Part shown: positions 6,820 through 13,331 of the stretch, one piece after another
Layout of the letters: each line of letters begins with the position of its first letter
How positions within the stretch are numbered: the first letter of the stretch is position 1
DNA from: JAMQKA01 sp043951865
GTDB lineage: Bacteria; Bacteroidota; Rhodothermia; Balneolales; Balneolaceae
Reading direction: 5' to 3'
Assembly (NCBI RefSeq): GCF_043951865.1
Contig: NZ_JBINJF010000050.1
Location: 1-13,331, forward strand
Length of the DNA stretch: 13,331 nt
The notes under the pieces: generated by a model
Databases searched by the model: none
The model's input: only the letters and a program-made list of their open reading frames with translations
Told to the model about the DNA's origin: nothing
Position numbers and translations under genes: made by a program

Positions 6820-8081
6820 AAAGCTACTCTCGTTGTTTTAAATTGTGTTACCGTTTTGTAAGCAAACGCCCAAACAAACCAGTAGGGAACACTTAAAAAC
6901 ATAACTGAATGGTAATCCCAGAATAAGGATCCAAACGTGATCAGTATCAACATCCCAAAAACAGTTTTATATTTTCTTTTTTCCAATATTTTATTGCGGA
7001 TTTTGTACAGTTTATAGAAGGGATAAAATATCAAATAGGAATATAAAAATAACATGGGGAGACCTCCTTTATAAGCCATCCAGAGGAAGGTATTGTGGGG
7101 TGAGTGATCAAAATATTGAGTCTCTCCTCCCAAAACTAGCTTAAACTCAAAACTGGATCCCCAGCCTTCGCCCAGTATGGGCGATTCCAGCACCCCGTTA
7201 ATGGCCGTAGTGTAGGATGCAAATCTATACATTACCGCCGGATCGGTTAGCATATTCTGGAGATTACCGCCTCCGAATTTTCCAAACACGCCCTTCAAAG
7301 GCCCAATGCTGGCTAAATTTAGCTGAGTTAAAGCCAAAATTGTTACGACACCCACCACGGTAATTTTTGCTACGTGTTTGAAGTCCACGTCTTTTCGGAA
7401 AAACACGTAGTTGAAAAAAAGGGCGGCGAGCAGTCCCAGGTACACCTGCCTTTTCAAGCTTAAAACCAAACCAATAAATAAGATAAAAAGTACAAGCCGT
7501 CGGTACCTCACATTATTATAGAAAGCAATGATGAATGCCAACCCCACGATTACCGACTTTGAACCAACAATGTAAAAAACGTCGCCCGTTGTATTTACGA
7601 AACCTTGATCAAGTAAAAATCTAAAAATGCCCCCAATAGTGAGTATAATACCAGATATATAGATTATCTTTTGAACAAGATCATATAACTCACTATCCCT
7701 ATTATTCAGAATTACAAGGTATACAACGGCTATAAACCAAAAGAACCAAGAGTAATCTACCAGTGCACTTGTAAACCGGTTGTAATAGAGACTGGTAATT
7801 AATGTGAACAGACAATAGAAAACAAATATGCCGAGTGTAAGGTCGTGTCTTTTTAATCCCAGTTTGGGTCTCTGATAAATACTCACCACCAGGTAAAGCG
7901 TAACCAACCCAAGGGCGTACACACCGGCCAACCTGACTCCCCCAAAATTGACTGTACGTAACAACCCGGAGAACAACAGGCTAATAATAAGCAGATATGC
8001 CATCATGTACTTTATGTCCCGCATTGACCACTTTAAAAAAAATAGGGTCGCAATAAGAAATGCTAATATCTCAGCTACCAT
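6807..8081 (-). CDS. wzy: O-antigen polymerase (Wzy-like), multipass membrane protein
   Basis: This 424-aa protein is strongly hydrophobic, with roughly ten to twelve membrane segments spread over its length. A large outside loop (about 255-335) carries a Gly-rich stretch, Arg286, GEGWGSSFEF (304-313) and DHSPHNTFLWMAYKGGLP (325-342). The H-N and following G-L motif are typical of the Wzy_C / O-antigen ligase superfamily. In this cluster, beside wzx and wzz, polymerisation of flipped repeat units in the periplasm is the best reading. A WaaL-type ligase has the same fold and cannot be excluded, but it would leave the cluster without a polymerase. The gene starts with ATG, follows a 56-bp gap after the GT4 gene, and overlaps the next gene by 13 bp. 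Confidence 0.87.
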   Translation of the reverse strand: MVAEILAFLIATLFFLKWSMRDIKYMMAYLLIISLLFSGLLRTVNFGGVRLAGVYALGLVTLYLVVSIYQRPKLGLKRHDLTLGIFVFYCLFTLITSLYYNRFTSALVDYSWFFWFIAVVYLVILNNRDSELYDLVQKIIYISGIILTIGGIFRFLLDQGFVNTTGDVFYIVGSKSVIVGLAFIIAFYNNVRYRRLVLFILFIGLVLSLKRQVYLGLLAALFFNYVFFRKDVDFKHVAKITVVGVVTILALTQLNLASIGPLKGVFGKFGGGNLQNMLTDPAVMYRFASYTTAINGVLESPILGEGWGSSFEFKLVLGGETQYFDHSPHNTFLWMAYKGGLPMLFLYSYLIFYPFYKLYKIRNKILEKRKYKTVFGMLILITFGSLFWDYHSVMFLSVPYWFVWAFAYKTVTQFKTTRVALCPK

Positions 8082-8137
8082 ATATGAGACCTATGCAAAT
8101 ACGCATGATATTAGAATATGATTTCTAGACAACAATA

Positions 8138-9328
8138 TTAATGTTCATTCTTGGTAATCAGCACATCTTTATAAAAGATAGTTGTTTTTTGGGCAATACT
8201 ATCCCAACTATATTCTTTCACCGCAAGATCATATCCTGAAGTAGCTAGTGAATTTCGCAAATCATCATTTTTTTGGAGTTTTAAAATTGCATTAGCCAAA
8301 GCTTCACTATTTTTAGGTGGTACTAAAAGACCAGTATGCTCATTTTCTATAATCTCAGATAGCCCATCGATATTAGTTGCAACAAGGGGTACCTTACATG
8401 CCATTGCTTCCAAGGCGGAAAGACTAACCGCATCCATTAATGATGGCAAGACGACAATATCAGCTAAATTATTTACTTTTGGCATGTCTTCCAGTGGAAG
8501 ATTACCTAGCATTTTAACCTTACCATCCTGAATATAATCTTCTAAAGTTGAATAAATCTTACTGATGTAGCTATCATCTGTGTTAAAAACTCTATCACTC
8601 CCTAAAAAAATAAATTTCCACTTAACATCTGGAGCACTCTTAATAATACTCTGAATAGCATCTGCTAGATAAATAATTCCTTTTACAGGTACCATCCGGC
8701 TTGGACATAATACCACGAAATCTTTCTCGATATTAACATCAATATTCCGGTACTTATCTACTTGTCGAGGAAAAAACATATTTGTATCCACCCCATTTGG
8801 TATGAATTTTTTTTCTGAACTATCACCAAATACTTCAGCTGTTTTATTTAATCTTTCAGTGCTGGCTGTGATGATGCCATCAACATCTTTGTACAAAAAT
8901 TTTAAGTAGTATTGTTGAAGGATATTTCTAGACGACTTTAGGAAACCAGATGAGTGATTTGTCCAAATCCACACATTGTTCCTTTTTATAAACTTCATAG
9001 CCCAGTTACACATTCTTAAATCATGTTGATGCACAATATCAACTTTGCCATGTTCTTCAATAATTTTTTTATAGACCCTTAATATCTGTTTCGCCCTGTT
9101 ATAAACGCGTAATAACCTTGACTGATCTTCATTATTTATTACTGTGTAGAGAAAAAAGTTTTCGGAAACTATTTCTTTATTTATGTCACCTGTCTGAGAG
9201 CCATTTTTTACATGTATTAAAAAAATTTTATGGCCTTGTCTAGAAAGAGCCTCTGTTAAATAGTGAACATGAGCGGCAATTCCACCGATGTTGGGAAGGT
9301 AATCCGTTGTAAGAGTTACTATTTTCAT
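8138..9328 (-). CDS. GT4-family glycosyltransferase with D-X7-E variant motif
   Basis: The 396-aa protein has the GT4 start TTDYLPNIGGIAAHVHYL (7-24), the acceptor-domain HQHDL (100-104), CPSRMVPVKGIIYL (208-221) as the donor-domain entry, and SLMDAVSLSALEAMACKVPLV (296-316), then GLLVPP. The first glutamate of the usual E-X7-E pair is aspartate here (Asp299, Glu307). That change is mild and the rest of the fold looks intact, so activity is expected. It is AT-rich like its neighbours. Only 9 bp separate it from the sulfotransferase upstream. It is inferred to add one sugar of the repeat unit. Confidence 0.9.
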   Translation of the reverse strand: MKIVTLTTDYLPNIGGIAAHVHYLTEALSRQGHKIFLIHVKNGSQTGDINKEIVSENFFLYTVINNEDQSRLLRVYNRAKQILRVYKKIIEEHGKVDIVHQHDLRMCNWAMKFIKRNNVWIWTNHSSGFLKSSRNILQQYYLKFLYKDVDGIITASTERLNKTAEVFGDSSEKKFIPNGVDTNMFFPRQVDKYRNIDVNIEKDFVVLCPSRMVPVKGIIYLADAIQSIIKSAPDVKWKFIFLGSDRVFNTDDSYISKIYSTLEDYIQDGKVKMLGNLPLEDMPKVNNLADIVVLPSLMDAVSLSALEAMACKVPLVATNIDGLSEIIENEHTGLLVPPKNSEALANAILKLQKNDDLRNSLATSGYDLAVKEYSWDSIAQKTTIFYKDVLITKNEH

Positions 9329-9337
9329 TTCTATGAA

Positions 9338-10345
9338 TTAGATATACTTATTGACTCGTTTAAAGTATTGCAACATCGCCCTGTTTAGCACATAACGCTT
9401 CAGACTTTCTCCGGGGATGAACTTATAAACTTGTGTAGTTTTTTCAGGTATACGTTTTTTATAATCAAAGCGGCTTAAAACTTCTCCTAATAAAGTATTT
9501 ACAAGGTCCAACTCAAATGGAGTGACTTTATCTTTCCAGTTCTTTAGAGGTTTTTGGGAGATACCTTTAAATGTAGCATCCGATGTACTATTCCCCCCCC
9601 AGAGTTCCCCCATGCTTGTAGGTTGCTCTAATGACGACTCGTATTTTATCTCTAAAAATTCAGATACCGTTTGTAACACTGACCCTGTATTAAGTATTAC
9701 ATCTTCAAACCTGACTATTTTATACCCATCAAAAGCCAGACCATTATTATTCGCATGATATAAAGATTTGTAGATGGATTGGACTGAATCCAGCAAGAAG
9801 GGACACTGTTGGTATTTTCTTCGTAGGGCAACTAAATTTGCATATGGATTTCTCACCAGATGTATAAATTTGGAATTTGGGAAAATGGATCTTATAACAG
9901 GAACCAATTCCAAATGTTCTACACTTTTTTCAACTATCTTATCCCCCTGACCATTTTTTCTAATTTCCAAAGAGTCAAAGATAGCATTTACGTAAGAATA
10001 AAAAAGCTCTTCCTCGGTATTCTGAATATTTGTATTCAGAGTTCTCTTGAACAAATCAATATCCCATTCACCGGAGGTATTGCTATCAGCATATTTTAGA
10101 TCTTGATCCTTTTGCCTATTTAATGTTTTAATATAACTCACCAGTCTTTCAATCTTATCTTGCAGAGTAAGTTTTTCTAAAACTCCTCTTTTAAGTGGAT
10201 AGTCAATCCAATACCCTGCAAGTTTAAAAAAATGAGATTCAAACGGTATTACCATCAACTCTGAATGGTCATCAAGCAACGCACGAAATAAACTAGTGCC
10301 AGATTTGTGGCAGCCAAGAATAAAGATCGGGATACCACTACTCAT
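9338..10345 (-). CDS. Sulfotransferase family protein
   Basis: This 335-aa protein should move sulfate from PAPS (3'-phosphoadenosine-5'-phosphosulfate) to a hydroxyl, here most likely on the polysaccharide repeat unit. The 5'-phosphosulfate loop is FILGCHKSGTSLFRALLDDH (8-27). The 3'-phosphate region is KFIHLVRNPYANLVALRRKY (159-178) with Arg165. EKSVEH (139-144) and VRFEDVILN (211-219) are also typical. No signal peptide is seen, so it acts in the cytoplasm, before Wzx flipping. A run of eight G (plus-strand C 9593-9600) encodes Trp249-Gly250-Gly251; one base more or less stops the frame within 17 codons. Its first 8 bp overlap wzx. The acceptor could also be a lipid or a small metabolite; the operon argues for glycan. 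Confidence 0.87.
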   Translation of the reverse strand: MSSGIPIFILGCHKSGTSLFRALLDDHSELMVIPFESHFFKLAGYWIDYPLKRGVLEKLTLQDKIERLVSYIKTLNRQKDQDLKYADSNTSGEWDIDLFKRTLNTNIQNTEEELFYSYVNAIFDSLEIRKNGQGDKIVEKSVEHLELVPVIRSIFPNSKFIHLVRNPYANLVALRRKYQQCPFLLDSVQSIYKSLYHANNNGLAFDGYKIVRFEDVILNTGSVLQTVSEFLEIKYESSLEQPTSMGELWGGNSTSDATFKGISQKPLKNWKDKVTPFELDLVNTLLGEVLSRFDYKKRIPEKTTQVYKFIPGESLKRYVLNRAMLQYFKRVNKYI

Positions 10346-11708
10346 ATGATCTTGTTTTTTTTAAAAGAGGAAATACGATTATTCCAATTTTTTTAAATAC
10401 AAATATTGATCCCAGTAAATTCATAATTATCAAAGTGGACATTGTTGCAAATGCAGCTCCTTCTATTCCCAAAATCGGAACCATCAAAATATTAATCGCA
10501 ATATTAAAAAATGCTACAAATAATGTTATATACTGCATGGTTTTCTCATAGCCTGTCATAATCAATAGGTAACCGACTGAGCCCATCATTACATTTAGAT
10601 ACTGTCCTACCGCTAAGATTCTTACAGAATTTGTTCCTGCAATAAACTCATTCCCAAATAGTCCTAAAATCCAGTGGGGAAAAATCAGACAAAAAAGAAG
10701 TACCGGTAAAGCTAAAATAGCCATTAAGGCTGCAGTATTCTGTGCTAGATCTTCAAGCTCTTTAATTTCTCCACTATGATAGAGTTCAGAAAACTTCGGT
10801 GCCGTAATGCTGTTGACTGCAACAAGTATAAAACTTGTTATAAGTGCTATGCGTAAAGCAATATTATAAATACCAACATCAGCCGATGATACCCAGACAC
10901 CTAGTACAACCGTATCTGTCCATTTTATTATAATTTCCATTGAGGAAACAAATAATAATGGCAAACTAGTATTTAATATTTTCCTATATGGCATTGAGCC
11001 TTTCTGTCCAAATAGATCAAAACTTTTTCCCCAAAGGAAAAAAGATATCCCTGCTGCAAGAAATTGAGAGACAACGTATATATAAGCAGCTCCTTTAATA
11101 CCTAGTAATAAATAAAGCGGATAAATAAGAACTACGTTAAACACTGAAAATAAAAAGGGATCTGTAATAGCTGCAAAAGTAGTCTCTTTTAAACCTTTTA
11201 AAGCGGCCGCATTAATCGAAGTTAATGCAGCAGGGAAAAGTCCTAAACTCATAATTTGCAAGTAAAAGGCTAAATCACTCTTCCCAAAAAAAGCAATTGC
11301 AATTTCATCAGCAAATAATTGAATTAGAGCTATACATATAGTCGAAACTACCAAAGTTAACAGTACCGATTTTATGTAAAGATCTCTTACTAGACTAATT
11401 TCGTCCTTGACTACATATTCTGCTACGAATCTCATTAGCGACTTGTCAAGACCAATTTTGCAAAAAATTAGTCCTACTAATATTACCGTAAGGCTTAAAA
11501 AATATTCTCCACTTACCTCTGCTCCAAATACATTAGCCAAGATAAGATTAAAAAAGAAGGCTGCGCCAGTAGCTAAAACTTTGAATACAAAAGTAGAACT
11601 ACCTTTTTTCGTTACTTCCTTTAAATGATGGTTTTCGTTAAGAAAGGTCTCTAATTTTTTTTTTACTCTTTTTACCATCAAAAACACATTAGAAAGTACA
11701 TCCTTCAT
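10338..11708 (-). CDS. wzx: Wzx-like flippase (MOP/polysaccharide transporter)
   Basis: This 456-aa membrane protein has about twelve to fourteen helices and no large soluble domain. The start region after residue 35 (STFVFKVLATGAAFFFN, then VFGAEVSGEYF) is typical of the polysaccharide exporter branch of the MATE/MOP superfamily, and the second half repeats the fold. It should flip undecaprenyl-diphosphate-linked repeat units to the periplasm. The first 35 residues are charged and cytoplasmic. Within them a run of ten A on the coding strand (plus T 11655-11664) encodes Val15-Lys16-Lys17-Lys18, and a slip either way gives an early stop. The gene is very AT-rich (14 of 60 bases G/C at 10381-10440). 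It lies 15 bp after wzz and overlaps the sulfotransferase gene by 8 bp. Confidence 0.92.
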   Translation of the reverse strand: MKDVLSNVFLMVKRVKKKLETFLNENHHLKEVTKKGSSTFVFKVLATGAAFFFNLILANVFGAEVSGEYFLSLTVILVGLIFCKIGLDKSLMRFVAEYVVKDEISLVRDLYIKSVLLTLVVSTICIALIQLFADEIAIAFFGKSDLAFYLQIMSLGLFPAALTSINAAALKGLKETTFAAITDPFLFSVFNVVLIYPLYLLLGIKGAAYIYVVSQFLAAGISFFLWGKSFDLFGQKGSMPYRKILNTSLPLLFVSSMEIIIKWTDTVVLGVWVSSADVGIYNIALRIALITSFILVAVNSITAPKFSELYHSGEIKELEDLAQNTAALMAILALPVLLFCLIFPHWILGLFGNEFIAGTNSVRILAVGQYLNVMMGSVGYLLIMTGYEKTMQYITLFVAFFNIAINILMVPILGIEGAAFATMSTLIIMNLLGSIFVFKKIGIIVFPLLKKTRSYE

Positions 11709-11723
11709 TGTTTATTCTGGATA

Positions 11724-12851
11724 TTATTGAATAGCACTGTCATTTTTATTCCGCACAAAATATTCAATAAGTATCCATACTATTGAAAGCAAGAAACCGA
11801 CTACTGTAATTAAAACTAAAATGACCATTCCACTCGTATTATCCTCCAACGGCACCTGCACCGGCTGCAGGATACTAACCACCGGCGTCTGCTCCTGAAC
11901 TTTTAGTTTTGCCTGTTCTACTCGCTGTGCAAGGGAGTTATAAACGTTGAACGCGATATCATACTCCGACTGTAGGCGCTGCTCGCGGGTCTGGGCCTGG
12001 GCGGTAGCAAGGTTCACGTTGCTGTCACGAAACTCCGCAAGCCGGCTCTGGGCCTCCTCGAATCGCTGGCGTACCTCCTCCAACTGTTGAAGTGCATGCT
12101 CCAGGTCTTCCTGCGCTTTGCGGGTACGGTAGTTGGTCATATACTCCTTGAGCAAGGCAATACTCGTCTTCCCTACCTGCGCCGCGGCGTTAGGGTCCGG
12201 CATCTCAACTGACAGATTGATAACGCCGGATTCCTCGTTCAGCGAAACCGTCACGCGCTGCTGCATATTTTCAATTACCTCCATCTGGCTCTTAGTCACC
12301 GATACCACTGAGTCGGTCGCAAAACCCTGCGGCAGTGGGCGTTTTATCTCATCTCCTTCTCCCTTAATCAGCCCGATGATCTTACCCGGCAGGCCTATGG
12401 TATAGCCCGTGACGTATGAGAAAACGGAGGGCGTATAGACCTCGTCGAAAAAATTATACACCGTAGTTGTGGTATCGAATTCAGCAAAATACACGCTTTT
12501 GTTCAGCAGCTCCAGCTGAAAGGGCAGGCTTTGCACGATCTGGGGATAGAGCGTGGGCGGAATGATGCCCTGTTGCCCCATATTCAGGTCGCCGCCGCTC
12601 ATACCCAACAGTCCGCCGTACTGCTGCAGTAGGCTACTGGCCCCGCTTTGCTCTGATTGCACCTCTGGCATCAGGGTGGCCCCGGTCTGGTATTCTTTGG
12701 GGGCCAATAACGCAACCAGCAATCCAATAACGATAAAAACCCCGGTCACTTTAGCTATAAAAAAACGCTCGTCCCAAATATGTTTGGCCAGCTCTACAAG
12801 GTCGATTTCCCGTTCTTCGGTCTGGCGCTCGTCCCACTCTTCAACGGGCAC
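11724..12851 (-). CDS. wzz: Wzz-type chain-length regulator
   Basis: This 375-aa inner-membrane protein has two membrane helices (about 30-50 and 342-365) around a periplasmic domain. That domain has a coiled-coil-rich part (about 240-325) and a proline-containing stretch before helix 2 (LQPVQVPLEDN), as in Wzz/GNVR proteins that set polymer length with Wzy. No tyrosine-kinase domain follows. The called start is GTG with AGGA ten bases upstream. However, the frame stays open upstream to TGA at 12981-12983 and reads as a hydrophilic, protein-like tail (…EEFPLQEYRL), with no ATG, GTG or TTG. The true start may therefore be a non-standard codon such as CTG at 12947. Base composition changes sharply near 11,830. 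It is the first gene of the main operon. Confidence 0.9.
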   Translation of the reverse strand: MPVEEWDERQTEEREIDLVELAKHIWDERFFIAKVTGVFIVIGLLVALLAPKEYQTGATLMPEVQSEQSGASSLLQQYGGLLGMSGGDLNMGQQGIIPPTLYPQIVQSLPFQLELLNKSVYFAEFDTTTTVYNFFDEVYTPSVFSYVTGYTIGLPGKIIGLIKGEGDEIKRPLPQGFATDSVVSVTKSQMEVIENMQQRVTVSLNEESGVINLSVEMPDPNAAAQVGKTSIALLKEYMTNYRTRKAQEDLEHALQQLEEVRQRFEEAQSRLAEFRDSNVNLATAQAQTREQRLQSEYDIAFNVYNSLAQRVEQAKLKVQEQTPVVSILQPVQVPLEDNTSGMVILVLITVVGFLLSIVWILIEYFVRNKNDSAIQ

Positions 12852-12983
12852 AAGGCGGTATTCCTGTAGTGGAAATTCCTCGGACTGCTTCCCGGGCTTT
12901 TTGCCGGTATTGGGCTTGTTATCATTATGTGGCGTTTCGTCGCTCAGAGTATAATGGGTTATGAGTTCGTGATAAATTTTCAG

Positions 12984-13137
12984 TGCACAATGATACGGAT
13001 TTTTAAATAGGGAGGAAAGAATAGATAATAGCGATTCTTACTGAACCTGGCAGCTGTAAGCTTGTATGAAATGTGGAGAAACAGGATATAAAAAGCATTA
13101 ACGATACTGAAGGGTTACAATTTTCGATATTGATAAT
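12984..13137. other. Presumed leader/promoter region of the main operon; no clear signal
   Basis: This AT-rich gap precedes wzz on the minus strand and should contain the operon promoter. I looked for TTG/TAnnTTTG and for -35/-10 pairs and found only partial matches, for example TATCATTG at about 12987-12994. No JUMPstart/ops element, riboswitch or tRNA was recognised, and no ORF of substance is present on either strand. Confidence 0.4.
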
Positions 13138-13167
13138 GTTCATTTTTTCATCGATGAAAAAACGAAC
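13138..13167. repeat. Right copy of hairpin repeat (30-bp near-perfect dyad)
   Basis: Two 15-base arms, gttcattttttcatc and gatgaaaaaacgaac, are complementary at 14 of 15 positions. The outer ten bases of each arm match the left copy at 1-28, including the single mismatch, whereas the centre (catcgatg here) differs. It is followed by cccaaaaaa, as the left copy is followed by ccaaaaaa. The lack of a U-run speaks against an intrinsic terminator. It marks the inner edge of the right repeat region. Confidence 0.6.
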
Positions 13168-13201
13168 CCAAAAAATCACAGCCGGAGGATGGGAATTATG
13201 A

Positions 13202-13220
13202 ATGATGAATTTTGAAGGGG
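13202..13220. repeat. Short copy of the 35-bp repeat
   Basis: This stretch matches the last 19 bases of the repeats at 287-305 and 427-445 with one change (ttt for ttc). It lies 22 bases before the 61-bp repeat, in the same order as the left flank, where the spacing is 25 bases. Confidence 0.55.
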
Positions 13221-13242
13221 CAGAAACGGAGAACGCGGGCTT

Positions 13243-13303
13243 TCCCCCTTGTGGCAGTTATGATTGAAAAGCGGTAAATGATGTTCGAAGGGGGTGCAGG
13301 GGG
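13243..13303. repeat. 61-bp direct repeat, right copy
   Basis: This is an exact copy of 331-391 in the same orientation. It is followed by a short AT-rich stretch (13304-13331) built from aatga/aatta-like words and reaching the window edge. The right repeat region looks like a shortened form of the left one: hairpin, short 35-bp-type unit, 61-bp unit. It lacks the GC-rich structured part found at 41-240. Confidence 0.8.
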
Positions 13304-13331
13304 ATGAAGAATGAATAATTAATTAAAGATA

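Noticed and set aside
12553..12954. Plus-strand ORF of 133 codons opposite wzz
   Set aside because: It is the antisense of a clear, motif-rich gene in a GC-richer segment where shadow frames stay open; no domain is recognisable.
13010..13020. Strong Shine-Dalgarno-like stretch gggagg on the plus strand
   Set aside because: No start codon lies at a usable distance and in-frame stops follow, so no gene begins there.
13138..13167. Hairpin repeat as an intrinsic terminator
   Set aside because: The stem is A/T-rich and no U-run follows on either strand.
1..13331. CRISPR array, tRNA/rRNA genes or transposase
   Set aside because: No regularly spaced repeats with unique spacers, no tRNA-like cloverleaf with CCA context, and no transposase-like protein was found. 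The repeats present are few and irregularly spaced.

Overview
The window holds a surface-polysaccharide (O-antigen, capsule or exopolysaccharide) gene cluster of the Wzx/Wzy type, bounded on both sides by non-coding repetitive DNA. The organism is probably in the Bacteroidota or the neighbouring Balneolota/Rhodothermota. This is an inference from weak Shine-Dalgarno signals, one Bacteroidota-like -7 box (TAGTTTTG), the protein style and the flanking repeats. Nothing here fixes a genus.

Layout: positions 1-811 contain no convincing gene. They hold a hairpin repeat, a nested inverted-repeat structure, a duplicated 35-bp repeat, a 61-bp repeat that recurs exactly at the far right edge, and a repeat-like block with an 11-bp perfect inverted repeat. 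A strong minus-strand terminator (812-846) ends the cluster. Next comes a minus-strand initiating sugar-phosphate transferase (871-1620), a divergent regulatory gap, and the only plus-strand gene, a UDP-glucuronate 4-epimerase-like enzyme (1910-2941). A tightly packed minus-strand operon then runs leftward from about 12.85-12.95 kb to 2908. In transcription order it encodes a Wzz-type chain-length regulator, Wzx flippase, sulfotransferase, GT4 glycosyltransferase, Wzy polymerase, a TuaH-like glycosyltransferase, a second GT4 enzyme and two tandem GT26 (WecG/TagA/CpsF) glycosyltransferases. From about 12,984 to the end the DNA is non-coding and carries shortened copies of the left-flank repeats.

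Working model: the polyisoprenyl-phosphate sugar-phosphate transferase loads the first sugar on undecaprenyl phosphate. The three GT4-like and two GT26 enzymes extend the unit, and the epimerase supplies an acidic sugar nucleotide (UDP-galacturonate). The sulfotransferase probably adds sulfate. Wzx flips the unit, Wzy polymerises it and Wzz sets chain length. No Wza exporter, Wzc kinase or WaaL-type ligase is recognisable in the window.

Most notable points: (i) an 8-G tract inside the sulfotransferase, where gain or loss of one base truncates the protein, so sulfation could be phase variable; (ii) an abrupt base-composition break inside wzz at its second membrane helix, suggesting a recombination junction; (iii) the flanking direct repeats, which could serve as homology for cassette exchange; (iv) a wzz reading frame that stays open about 43 codons upstream of the first conventional start.
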